The position numbers and the translations under genes were made by a program. Of a stretch of 60,400 nucleotides of DNA, positions 27,001 to 37,887 are shown piece after piece (the first letter of the stretch is position 1; the number at the start of each line of letters is the position of its first letter). The stretch is from Acanthaster planci (lineage: Eukaryota > Echinodermata > Asteroidea > Valvatida > Acanthasteridae), in NCBI RefSeq assembly GCF_001949145.1, contig NW_019091379.1, positions 955,425 through 1,015,824 of the forward strand, read 5' to 3'. The notes under the pieces were generated by a model, which saw only the letters and a list, made by a program, of their open reading frames with translations, searched no databases and was not told the DNA's origin.

Positions 27001-29473
27001 ATGGCATTAGGTTGGAAACAGAAAAATGGGTTCTGTCATGGAGAAAGTATACACGGCAGTAGTCGGAAACTTGTCCATTTTCTAGCCCTTTTCGAAAGAT
27101 CCCGTACAAGAAGCTAAACTTTTTAGATTTAGAGGCCTCTTGAAATTACGTCGTTAGAGTGTCTTGCATGGCAAAGCTTGATGAGTTCCCCCCCCCCATC
27201 AGCAGGGTCTGCATTTATTGAACGCCGCCACTGCATAGTAATCGGGATAACTAGGCTGATTTGATTTCGGTGTTTCACCATGACATTTAATTACTGACGC
27301 CATCGCTCTCTTGACAAACAGTTCTACAAGTGGAGCCGGCCATTTTCATCATCATGGGCGCCAACATCGGCACCTCGGTCACCAACACCATCGTCTCGCT
27401 GGCCCAGTCAGGCAACCGCAACGAGTTCCGGCGGGCCTTCGGCGGTGCCACCATCCACGACATGTTCAACTGGCTGTCCGTCATCTGCCTCCTGCCGCTG
27501 GAGTGTGCCACAAAGTACCTCTACCATATGACCAACGCCATCGTGGGCAGGTTCAACGTCACCACCAGCGAGGGCTCCAAGGTGGAGCTCCTGAAGGTGC
27601 TCACCAAGCCATTCTCGAAGAAGATAATCGACGTGAGTATGGCTCCGGGCACCCGAACCTCATAATGTCTACATACATAGCTAAGAAGTTTCCAGACTCA
27701 ATCGTAGCAGAGGCTGGGTAGCAAGAACAACCACGTGACTACTTTTCAAATTTAACCTCTAGACGCCAGATGACATGTAAACACACATAATTTTCCTTAT
27801 TTGTTCCATGGAGGACGTGTACATTTGTTGAGGTTTTTCATATCCGCGGTTGGCGTATTAACACGTCGTGCTTGGTTGGGTCAAAGCCCAATCGCAAGGT
27901 TGAAAGAATTTGTGGGTAAAAAAATCTGTCCCGGCAGCTTTTTCGGGTAAGAAAAACCAACGTTAACTAGCGATGTACCGGTACTCCATTTGAAAACTAT
28001 GTGGCCACTTCGCCTCATAATTATGCTCTATCCTTTCAGATCGACAGTAAAGTTGTAGCCAAGATCGCGCTCGGAAAGGTGGATCCAAGCGAGGCCAAAC
28101 TACTGAAGGAATGGTGTAAAAAGGAGAAAATAGCGGTGCTGGCGAATACCACCATGCCGCCGCCGACGGCGGCTGCCACCGTGGCAGGTGCTGGTTTCAC
28201 GGGGAACCCGGATATGGTCACAGAGTACATCGAAGTAGGAGTGGAGAGATGTATGTATATAAGATATTGCATGGAATAAGAACTTGGGACTTACGCACTC
28301 ATTATTCACAGCTGGCAGAGTGTCGGTTTACGTCTGAGTGAGAGAGATTAATATTCCTAAACCATTAGCGCGTTTTCCCGATAAGAACAAAAAATTCTGA
28401 TTCCCAATAAACCCATCAGACCTTGTTTTTACCGCATTTACAAAAAGTGGCTTAGAGAGTGTTTGTTAATCTATTTTCGATACACTGCAGGTTCATATTT
28501 GTTTGCCAACACTGGCTTGTCCGAGAGGGGCGTTGGTGCAATCCTGCTCATCCTGACTCTCATTCTTCTTTGCACCTGCCTCATCCTCATGGTGAAACTC
28601 CTCAATTCCATCCTCAAGGGCCGCATGGCTGGCATCATCAAGCGCGTCATCAACGCCGATTTCCCCTACCCCTTCGGCTGGGCTGCGGGCTACTTAGCCA
28701 TCCTGGTGGGAGCCGGAGTAACCTTCCTGGTGCAGAGCAGCTCCGTCTTCACCTCAGCCATGACCCCGTTGGTCGGCCTGGGCGTTATCACCTTGGACCG
28801 CGTCTACCCGATGACGCTGGGCTCCAACATCGGCACCACGGCTACCAGCCTTCTGGCTGCTATGGCCAGCTCTGGAGACAAGCTCAAGAACAGCCTCCAG
28901 ATCGCCCTCTGCCACCTTTTCTTCAACATCAGCGGCATCCTCCTTTGGTACCCTCTCCCCTTCATGCGCAAGGTGCCCATCTTCCTGGCCAAGACTCTGG
29001 GCAACACCACAGCCAAGTACCGCTGGTTCGCCATCTTCTACCTGGTCGTCATGTTCTTCCTCGTGCCGCTGGTGGTCTTCGGGCTGTCGCTGATCACAGT
29101 CTGGCTCCTGTTGGCCGTGGGCCTCCCGGTCCTTCTCCTCGGCATCTTTGTCATTGTCGTCAACGTGCTGCAGCGCAAGAAGCCGGATGTGCTCCCGAAG
29201 AAGCTGCGCAATTGGGACGCCCTGCCCCTGTGGATGCACTCCCTGGCACCCATGGACCGGCTGATCACCAGGGTGCTGCGGAGCCTGACCCGATGCTGTC
29301 CGTGCAAGAGAAACAAGGAAGAAGCAGACAAGGACACTCTACCTCTGCACCACAGCACAGAGGCCTCCAACAATTTGGCTGTACACTACGATGCTGTCAA
29401 TGAACGCACCAGCACGTTACCACTGAACACCTCGCCCAGCAACCACACCGAGACGAGAACCAGTTCTGTCTAG
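18002..29473 (+). CDS. SLC34 Na+/phosphate cotransporter, copy 1 (676 aa)
   Basis: Seven coding exons are inferred: 18002-18031, 25690-25909, 26199-26330, 26474-26617, 27322-27632, 28040-28250 and 28491-29473. The 2031-nt sum is a multiple of three. Exon 1 ([10 protein letters not shown], donor gtgaga) is the least certain; it is in phase 0 with exon 2. The product is a multi-pass plasma-membrane NaPi-II transporter that imports phosphate with Na+. It shows both inverted-repeat signatures, QSSSTSTS at 159-166 and QSSSVFTS at 431-438, plus NIGTSVTNT and NIGTTATS. The electrogenicity triad reads G216-A218-D222 (FGGATIHD). The large extracellular loop (exon 6) has an NTT glycosylation site and two cysteines (KEWCKK and the exon 6/7 junction) matching the conserved loop disulfide. 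The C-terminus has a CCPC cluster and ends SSV, a class I PDZ-ligand form. Length is close to vertebrate SLC34A2 (about 690). Confidence 0.95.
18032..25689 (+). other. Large first coding intron of SLC34 copy 1
   Basis: This 7.66-kb gt...tag intron depends on the assignment of exon 1. It holds a MITE (18590-18854) and otherwise AT-rich filler. Open frames inside, such as minus-strand 21187-21510 and plus-strand 25154-25507, show no recognised domain and no splice support. I see no second gene in it. An alternative first exon could be hidden here. Confidence 0.5.
18590..18854. mobile_element. hAT-type MITE, CAGCGGCGTATCCAG family
   Basis: The left end cagcggcgtatccagc and the right end gctggatacgccattg are imperfect inverted repeats, with G-rich then C-rich subterminal tracts. 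The 265-bp element has no coding capacity. Flanking 8-mers (atgatatg and aagccatg) match at only five positions, so the target duplication is decayed or absent. It lies in intron 1 of SLC34 copy 1. Confidence 0.6.
28911..29061 (+). other. Putative gene-conversion tract in SLC34 copy 1
   Basis: These 151 nt match 37358-37508 with two differences, both at third codon positions (ctt/ctc before tgg, and aca/acg). Sequence on either side diverges markedly. The tract encodes the segment from [14 protein letters not shown] to the start of VVMFFL. Confidence 0.7.
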
Positions 29474-30162
29474 TTTGAAAAACAATTTGAAAACAATTCA
29501 GAAAAAAGAAAGAAAAGTCTGTATTGTGGCCGTGATGCAATTTTTAGCTAAAATTGTTTTGCACTTCAACGTTAAAAAAGATGGACTCACATCATGCATA
29601 TTTTGATGAACTACCTTTCACAAGAAGCATCATCATTAATTGTATGCATGCATTGTGACACACGATTTGTATCACCCTTTGAGCTTCATTATAAATATTG
29701 GGCATCCTGTTTATAATCTCTGCATTTTTATCGCAAGTGTTGCGAGTTACGCTCGGCTCAGAAGCAATATCTGTGGCCGGTTTATGTTTAATACTCGGTT
29801 TAAACCATTTAAAATGTCGCAACAAGACAATAGTTAGCATCTTCTAATTTTCAAATATTTTTAAGTTAATTGCCATGAACTGAGGGTAATCTTTAAACGA
29901 TATTCTCTGCTATGATTACCTGTAGCGTATAGACGACGCTCGTTGTGGGATCTATTGTTCATAATTTTGTTCATCGCGAATGTTGCCACTTATCCGGGAC
30001 TATTGTTTTGGCAGGAACCACAACAAGCAGTTAATGTCATGCCAGCTGAAGACAATACGAAAGAGACAAAAAGCCATGTTCGTCACAGTGTTAAGCTGAA
30101 TGCGCATCGAGCTGTACTGAAAAATACCAGGTCTTTCATTAGCGTCACCAGGACTTTCCGGG

Positions 30163-30373
30163 CAATGGCGTAGGAATTTACTGGGTGGGGAGCACAAGGG
30201 GGAACCAGCATCTTATGGGGGTACATGCATCAGCTTTCAGGGGTGTGGTTTTGGGGGCAAGCTTTTGTTGGTCTTGTTCAATATCCATTCATTTTTTTGT
30301 GGGTGGTACCTGGGGGGCACCGGGGAATAGTTGAGGGGGGCACGTTCCCCCCTCCCCCGTGGCTAAGCCCCTG
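30163..30373. mobile_element. hAT-type MITE with perfect 8-bp target duplication
   Basis: The element begins caatggcgtaggaattt and ends tggctaagcccctg, an imperfect terminal inverted repeat with G-rich and C-rich subterminal tracts. It is flanked on both sides by tttccggg (30155-30162 and 30374-30381), an 8-of-8 match of the length produced by hAT transposases. At 211 bp it is non-coding and non-autonomous. Confidence 0.8.
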
Positions 30374-31342
30374 TTTCCGGGGAAGGAAATAGTCACCAGC
30401 TCCCATCATTCCTTCAAGTGACAACGCATTGACGGTGGAAGGGAGTTAACTCCGAGGTATTTTAAAGAAAACTGGTGATTTTCATCCCCTTGTCTCGTTT
30501 TCCCGTTCTTTCATTTTTTCCCCTCTTCTTCCACTTGTTGTTCGTTTTTATTTTTCCAAGAGGAGAAGCGACAAAAATAGAAGCGACAAAAATGAAAATC
30601 CTGTCACTGTTTAATCTCAAACTATATTCTGAAAGCTTAATATTGCATGTCGTCTTATTTTTTTAAGTATCTGCTGGCCTGTTGAGCCTATTTACTGCAG
30701 CAACGGACTTTCCTAATTAATTTGTATGAGAGATGTAACCACCGAGAGAGCTGAGAGGAAAAATTCTTATTCCTCTATGCTTGAAGTGACAAGAATTTCT
30801 AGGTAAGGATTCCATGCACGAACCTGCGTGGTGACGAGTCAGTCACAGTTATTCCTATTGATCAAGTGACGAGCAAATGTCTGCGAACCGCGACGCGGAC
30901 ATTTCTTTGTTCATCCCTGCGCCCCTTGTTACTGATGTAGTGGCTCACTAGTGCTTCGTCACCGCAACTGTAGCCTTGTCGAAAGTGGACACTACGGGGT
31001 TTTTTGTTCAAGTGTTACATGTCATTCACATATACGTGCGCGGCGCGCGTGTGCTGCGCCAGTCGCGGCTTACGAGTCGGCATTCAAGTTTTGGTACGTG
31101 TTCGTAATGCACCTTTGTCATGTGAGCTAACATGTTTAGGGTCACAGCAAAAGGCATGCACACAGCGTGACATGTCCGTGAGTGGCTGTTGCTTGTGGAG
31201 TTTGATCGGCGAGTCAACTACCCGTGTACAGTCCACTAATTCAAGCCCCATTGAAAACAGTGTAAAATCAGCACTGTTCTGGGCCCAATAGCATGCACGC
31301 CAACATCCCTGAGATTTCTGAAGCACAAATGAAATTCTTGTC

Positions 31343-31507
31343 NNNNNNNNNNNNNNNNNNNNNNNNNNNNNNNNNNNNNNNNNNNNNNNNNNNNNNNNNN
31401 NNNNNNNNNNNNNNNNNNNNNNNNNNNNNNNNNNNNNNNNNNNNNNNNNNNNNNNNNNNNNNNNNNNNNNNNNNNNNNNNNNNNNNNNNNNNNNNNNNNN
31501 NNNNNNN
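31343..31507. other. Assembly gap (165 Ns)
   Basis: A run of 165 unknown bases. Sequence content and true length cannot be judged. Open frames spanning it are artefacts. Confidence 0.99.
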
Positions 31508-31592
31508 TTGCTAATGAGCTGGCCAGAAACTCTCACTTGAATTAGCGATCTGCACCCATAGAGCAAGACCCAACACCTTGGTCAAAGCTGGC

Positions 31593-31633
31593 AAAGGTCG
31601 TATAGCGGCGCGTAGCGGTGCTATACGATCTTT
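31593..31633. repeat. Hairpin near assembly gap
   Basis: The 14-nt arms aaaggtcgtatagc and gctatacgatcttt pair at 13 positions around a 13-nt GC-rich loop. Copies of ggtcaaag/ggtcaagg flank it. Such structure 85 bp from the gap may relate to the assembly failure. Confidence 0.5.
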
Positions 31634-33274
31634 GGTCAAGGCTAAGCTCAACGATTGAGTAAATCCATTTTAAAATGTCTTAAATTCCTAGCTTTGATTG
31701 TTCAGTTGCCCTTCCGAGAGAAACTTGTGTTTAGTCAGTTTGATAAGCGTCCATGAGGTCATGACTTGAAATGGGGACAGTCGGAAATGGTGTGTGTTTA
31801 AAGTGAATGATGGGTGTATAGTAGGCTTAGGGCCCACTTGGAACATGGAGTAATATTTACTCCATGCTTTGAAGTACACCTTGTTGATTGTGTCAAGTAT
31901 TTCAATTAGCGTGTCAAATTTCTCCGACTACAAAGAGTTGGATGGAAACTCTGACGTTAAAGTCAGACTGCAACAATGAGGCTTTAAATCCTAATTCTGG
32001 TAATTAAATGCTGAAAGCTTTCTTCTGGAGCAGTACACTATCAAGAATGTTATTGGATTTTTGTATTCGATGCGTCAATGGTTACAACTTTCATACATTT
32101 ATATAATTTTCATACATTAATATTAATTAATAAATTTTTCCCATGGAGCAGTTTAAACAGTATCGCTCCATGACGGTCTACAATCCGCAGTGTTTTATTA
32201 AGGGCTTGTGATAACTAAACCCCAATTTTGCATCAATCTTTGCTAAGTGGTTTTACGGAATAGGCCACATATATACGCTCTGAGAATTCTTTATCACTCA
32301 TAACGTCTTAACGCCTTTTATCGCAAAGTTAGTGTGATATTTGCTATACTCCTTACTCCTCGTTTTCGAACGCCACTCTAATACTATAGTATGGCCTTCG
32401 GCACTGCATAAATCGCCCGAGTTTGGATGGCAAATGGAGCGGATTGAAACCACGATGTACATAAAGGGATGGTCGCTAACCATCATAGGTCAAACCATGG
32501 AGCTCACTGCATTGGGGCTACTTGGTCCATACCCATTACGTATTAAAACGCATGCGGATGCTTCGTACCGTCCCGACAGTTATAATAAACACAAAACAAA
32601 GCTAGCTGCCGCGAACACATAGAGTTGGGAGATTGGCAGTGGCTGACAAAGTTTTTGTGATTGTTTACTAGGTCGGGTAGCTTGTTTAGGACTTGAACAC
32701 CACACAATGGAGTGACTTCGGTTAGCTTTTTGGAGGGAATTTCGAAGTCGCTGTTTGACGTTTTAGGGAATCCCTTTCGGAACAGCCCATTTCCCGGCTG
32801 AACATTTTTAGAAGTCATACAAACTCGATCAATATCCTCCCAAATACCACAAGCTGCATTAGTGAAAACTATGCAACTGATTTATAAAATTAATCACATG
32901 GATTCAATTACTTGCACCATGCTTGCACAAGGTCGCATGAAGAAAATTATTTGATCAGTTTATTCTGAACACCCCTACAGACAACATGAGACTGTCCTTA
33001 CCGAGGCCGACCGTAACGCCGGTGCACAACACACACCGATCATGTGCCTCACATGTGCCTTTTTATGAATGAACAGTGAGACAGTCTGTGGAAGGATATG
33101 CTGACGTAACAGAGATGAGCGCTCTGATTGGACCATGGAACAGGATTCCACGTACACGACGATCGCTGAATTAGTAGAAAATACTACCCGGCAATCTGAG
33201 AACCGGCAGTTGATAGCAAAAGAAGGGGCGAGATATCAACTCTGGAAGCTACGAGTCGCAGTCATTACTTGAAA

Positions 33275-36200
33275 ATGGCAAGCTTGGACGGCCAAAGCAT
33301 ACGTTTGACAATACCAGTGCCAAAGAGCCCGATAACTGGGCCTCCACCCGTCTACGCCCGTGAAGCGGGCCCTAAGGAGGAGATCGTATGGGTTTCCAAC
33401 GTCGAACCGGTAAGTCTCGTTTTTGTCCACGTTAAAAAAAAAAAATTTCGCATCGGTTGCAACATTGGGCTCATGACTAGTGATAGCATTCAACTTTCAC
33501 CCATCGGTATAGGTTCCAGTGTCCGACCATATCCCACCCCATACCCCACTTCCATTGGAGACAAAGATAGACTTCCCCTTCCCGGCTGAAGCTCTCGTCG
33601 GGACGAAACTGGGAGGGCCTATGACCGGACTTGATGCTACACCAAACCAGATGATTGGGCTGATGGATGATCAGCTTGGGGCAACCAAGGCTAACGGTCA
33701 TCAGGAGGAAGGGACAGAGGAAGTAGATGTGTGGGAACCGCCCAAAATTGAACATCAGGGGGTGAAGTGGTCAGGTAAATCATGTCAACAGAAAATCATC
33801 CCTGAATTACTAACTCAAAATTTCCTCCACAGAACAGCACGTTTTGATTCGTCACTGCGTTATGCGCGCTTCAAAGTCTTCTCTTAAATCTTATCTATTT
33901 CTAGATGAAAAGTAACATGCTTGACATATTGTTTGTTAGAAAAATTCAAATTGACCAATTTTGATCATTTATTATCGTTTGTGAAACTGCGTCAGTCTGT
34001 GTATCGCTTGTGCTTCTCGCGCATATTGATTGCATGTGGCACGTGGGCAGCGCTAGCTAGCTCTGTACATCACACCACTTGGCCACATGGTGTTCACATG
34101 TCCAACCGCAAAATGTTGTCTGGCATCCAGACTACTTGGTATGTGTCATCTGCATTCTTGCAAATGGTCGGGTTAATAGGTCGCGTGCGTCAGAGCTTCG
34201 TCAGAGGCGTGCAAGAAACCGGAAAAGCCGGTACTCATAAGAGAGAGAGAGAGAGACTGCTGTTTCGGTTTGTTCCAGCTACCTGGAACATATTTTTCAA
34301 AAATTTGGATGGGGTAAATTTCGATAGTCTTATACAAGCGTGAGCCTTGGTTCAAGAGGGTTGATGGATGTTCTCAGATGAGAACATGTATTCATTGTGT
34401 TGGTCAAAACTGCATGTGTAATTTATGCGCGCCCTTTGTTGATAGCCGACCCCCCCCATAAAAAATCGACCTTAAAATTGTCTTTTGGCCAGTGTGTTTT
34501 GCATTAAAGAAGTGAAATGAGCTGGCTTTATTTCAGAACATTTTGCGAATTTTCACGAAATACAAATTTGTGACGGTGATAGATTAGTATCGGTATCCAT
34601 TCGTTTCAATTTTGACATGGTTAACCCTAACAGTCCTCAATCCTTCACCTGTTGGAGGACTGAGGACTGTTAGGGTTAATACATGTACAACCATTTGCTG
34701 AAAACAAATTTTTGCATCAGTAAGCTTGTTCGATCTTCAGATATTTTTATTTATTTGACAATTCAGCGTTGTCTACTTTTCTGTTGAGTGTATTTGCTCA
34801 GCAACTCAGACTTATGCATTTTGCTTTGTCTCTTTTAACTGTTAGATTTGACCACTAGGGGCAAAGTCCGGCGAGTCTTGGTCGAATGGCTACTGAAGCC
34901 CCTCTGTATCCTGGCCCTGCTGTACCTCTTCATTTGCTCCCTGGATCTGATGAGCTCTGCTTTCCGTCTCCTTGGGGGTAAGGAGGCCGGGCGAGTCCTG
35001 AGCGAGAACGAACTGCTGAACAACCCCATCTGCGGGCTGATGATTGGCATCCTTGCCACTGTGCTGGTCCAGAGCTCCAGCACATCCACCTCCATCGTTG
35101 TTTCCATCGTAGCCGCTGGAAGTAAGTAAAGTTCCGCTTTGAGATTTTGAACTAAACTTGACTGAATTTGCATTTCCAAGATGTAATCTTCGTCTAAATA
35201 TGAACATAGTGTCTTTGAGTTTGGTTTTTATGACCAGGGACATATGCTTCCATTGTATATTTTCAGACATTTTCCTGGCTTTTTTTTCTTCAGTGTGTGA
35301 AGTTCAAGTGAAGCTCTCTTGCTAACTTAAACAAGTCAACAGGTCCCTCTTAAAATCACTTCACTTTTGATGTAAAAGCATGACGTTTATCTCATCCAAT
35401 TTGCTATTTGAATAGTTTTAGCTTTTTTACATGAAGTCAGGAGAAGTGAATGCTGTTCTGGAGTTCTTCATGGTTCTCATGGTTTATGAAATTAACGGGG
35501 AAAAAATGAAAAAGCGGGCAAATTTTTCCTCAATTAAGAAATTTTCTCTTCATAACTTTAAATGCATACGCATGTAATAACAAATTGAAAATCACTTTAT
35601 GAGATCCCCTGTGTATGTATGAAGACTTGTCATTTGAAATTGCTGTAAATTGTTCCGAGTTTTGTATTTCATACATGTACATGTACCTGAAGAATTTAAT
35701 CACAGAGTTTTAGGTTTGGGCCGGAAAATTTTAAACAGTTGCCAAGTATCAACTAACTGCACATTTTTGGAAGCATATTCTTTATTTATGTACAATGCTG
35801 AATACTTTTGTCTTGCCAGTTACATGGGATTATGGGCAAAATTTGTAGTTTTTGTTATTGTCAGTAATAGGGAAAGACACCTGTAACCCTGATCCTTAAT
35901 TCATTTGACTTTAAATTTGTTTTTTATGGTATGATTGTTTCTGCAGTTCTTGAAGTCCAGCCTGCCATTTTCATCATTATGGGCGCCAATATCGGCACCT
36001 CAGTCACCAACACCATCGTCTCTTTGACCCAGTCTGGCAACCGCAACGAGTTCCGCCGGGCATTTGCTGGTGCCACCATCCACGACATGTTCAACTGGCT
36101 GTCTGTCATAGTTCTCCTGCCCATCGAGGTCACCAGTCACTACCTGTACCACGTGACAAATGCCATCGTGGAGGCCTTTAATATCCAGGGGACAGGCGGG

Positions 36201-37887
36201 GCCAAGGTGGAGCTGCTGAAGGTGTTGACCAAGCCCTTTTCAAAGCTCGTCATCAGTGTGAGTAGAGACTCATTTTTAACTTCAGCTTAACAGGTACAAC
36301 TTGACACTGCACAAGTCGACGACGCTTAGTATAATGCATTGACAGAGCGTGCCATTGTAAGCCTTAAGGTCTACCACTCGACCACTCGCATATCAATTAT
36401 ATCAATGTTATTTCCCCGTTGTCATTTCTACAGATTGACAGCAAAGTTGTCAGCAAGATTGCAACAGGAGAATTGAATGCCACTGATGCTAAGCTATTAA
36501 AAAAAGGTGAGCTTTACTTTGAGCACACATCAGTAAATTTTGAGCAGAAATGTCACACTCTTTTTTGTGAGGCGTTTCATCTTTTTTAACTGAAATTTTT
36601 TAACTCCAGACATTTTTATAAGCCTAGGACAAAAAAGTTTGGTCTCAACTTTGCACCTTTCCAAAACAAAACAAATAACTCTCAAAGCAAATAACTGTAA
36701 TTACAGTCGAACACAGGTAAGAGCATTCTCAATACAAGGCCACATTTGATAACAAGGACGATTTTAGTTCCCAAGTCCTTGTTTCTCTTTATTTTCCATG
36801 ACTGATAATACAAGGTAACTATTACATGGTAATCTAGTCCCATGGACCTTGCTATAACAGTGCTTCACTATGTTCTGGTCATCTTGCATCTCTTGCTCAA
36901 GTTTTGTCTCTCAATCTTTTCTTTGCAGGCAACTATTTGTTCCGATACATTGCCGATGCTGGCCTGTCAGAGAGGGCAGTGGGGGGAATTCTACTCGTTG
37001 TCTCCTTGACCATGCTCTGCATCTGCCTGGTCCTGATGGTCAAGCTCCTCCACTCCTGCTTGAAGGGCCGCATCGCTAACATCATCCAGAAGACCATCAA
37101 CTCAAACCTGCCAGGCCCCTTCTTCTACCTGACCGGCCTGCTGGCCATCGTGGTCGGGGCGGGTGTCACGTTCATCGTGCAGAGCAGCTCTGTGTTCACC
37201 TCTGCCATGACCCCGCTGGTGGGCCTGGGAGTCATCCGGCTGGAACGCATGTACCCGCTGACACTGGGCTCCAACATAGGCACCACTGCCACTGGTATCC
37301 TAGCCGCACTGGCTAGCGCAGACGGCAAGCTGGACAGCAGCCTCCAGATTGCCCTTTGCCACCTTTTCTTCAACATCAGCGGCATCCTCCTCTGGTACCC
37401 TCTCCCCTTCATGCGCAAGGTGCCCATCTTCCTGGCCAAGACTCTGGGCAACACCACGGCCAAGTACCGCTGGTTCGCCATCTTCTACCTGGTCGTCATG
37501 TTCTTCCTGCTGCCCCTGCTGGTCTTTGGCTTGTCCCTCGTCAGCATCTGGCTCCTGGCAGGCGTCGGCATCCCTTTCCTCCTCATCGTGGCCTTCATCA
37601 TCATCATCAACGTCCTCCAGCGCAAGAAGAAATCCATCCTGCCAAAGAAGTTGCAAACCTGGGACAGTCTGCCTGACTGGATGCACTCGCTAAAACCCAT
37701 TGACAAAATGATCACCAAGATCTTGGAAATCGTGCGCAAGTGCTGTCCTTGCAAAAAGAAGGCCAGTGTCTCACTTAACTCAAGTTCAAGCAGCGGCAGA
37801 CCTTTGATGGTGGCATACAACGAGCCACACAACACAACCAAAACTGAGACTGTACAAGCCCTGAGTATCAAGTCCACCCTAGTATAA
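33275..37887 (+). CDS. SLC34 Na+/phosphate cotransporter, copy 2 (671 aa)
   Basis: Six coding exons are inferred: 33275-33409, 33513-33774, 34846-35121, 35947-36257, 36434-36506 and 36929-37887, totalling 2016 nt. The ATG follows gaaa and opens a proline-rich cytosolic N-terminus about 50 residues longer than in copy 1. Signatures are QSSSTSTS (208-215), the full electrogenic A265-A267-D271 triad (FAGATIHD), NIGTSVTNT and QSSSVFTS (437-444). By family knowledge this predicts electrogenic Na+-coupled phosphate uptake at the plasma membrane. The large-loop exon is only 73 nt (211 in copy 1): it keeps an NAT glycosylation site but lacks both loop cysteines. Exon 3 is uninterrupted where copy 1 has an intron. 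The C-terminus has CCPC and ends TLV, a class I PDZ-ligand form. It lies in tandem 3.8 kb after copy 1. Confidence 0.97.
34241..34256 (+). repeat. (GA)8 microsatellite
   Basis: Eight GA units in intron 2 of SLC34 copy 2. Confidence 0.9.
34621..34679. repeat. Perfect 19-bp inverted repeat in SLC34 copy 2 intron
   Basis: Arms ttaaccctaacagtcctca (34621-34639) and tgaggactgttagggttaa (34661-34679) are exact reverse complements around a 21-nt loop. acatg occurs symmetrically just outside both arms. No target duplication marks it as a transposon. It sits 170 bp before an acceptor site. Confidence 0.85.
36714..36870. repeat. Possible pogo-like DNA-transposon relic in SLC34 copy 2 intron 5
   Basis: Starts after a TA with cagtcgaacac and contains cccaagtccttg and ataacaagg words shared, in part, with 38740-38900 and 47145-47318. 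The right end is indistinct. Classification rests on the CAGTCGAA terminus and TA flank only. Confidence 0.3.
37358..37508 (+). other. Putative gene-conversion tract in SLC34 copy 2
   Basis: Counterpart of 28911-29061: 149 of 151 nt are identical at a constant offset, bounded by clearly more diverged exon sequence. Confidence 0.7.

Larger units (their letters stand above)
29474..33270. other. Interval between the two SLC34 genes
   Basis: The 3' UTR of copy 1 presumably occupies the first few hundred bases, but no unambiguous AATAAA was found close to the stop. The rest holds a MITE (30163-30373), the sequencing gap, a hairpin beside the gap, and AT-rich filler. The upstream region of copy 2 has no TATA box near the start codon. 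Confidence 0.5.

Noticed and set aside
28754-29239. Minus-strand ORF antisense to SLC34 copy 1, with a match antisense to copy 2
   Set aside because: The similarity between the two antisense frames is explained by the conserved tract of the sense exons, not by a separate gene.
28459-29403. Long alternative-frame ORF (314 codons) overlapping the last exon of SLC34 copy 1
   Set aside because: It is a frame shadow of a GC-rich transporter exon: Pro/His/Arg-rich, without a domain. A similar shadow appears over the paralogous exon at 37349-37693.
31084-31566. 160-codon minus-strand ORF across the gap
   Set aside because: Most of it is translated Ns; the flanking pieces show no coding character.
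34661-34679. Telomere-like ttaggg within the intronic hairpin
   Set aside because: It occurs once only, inside an inverted repeat; there is no tandem array.
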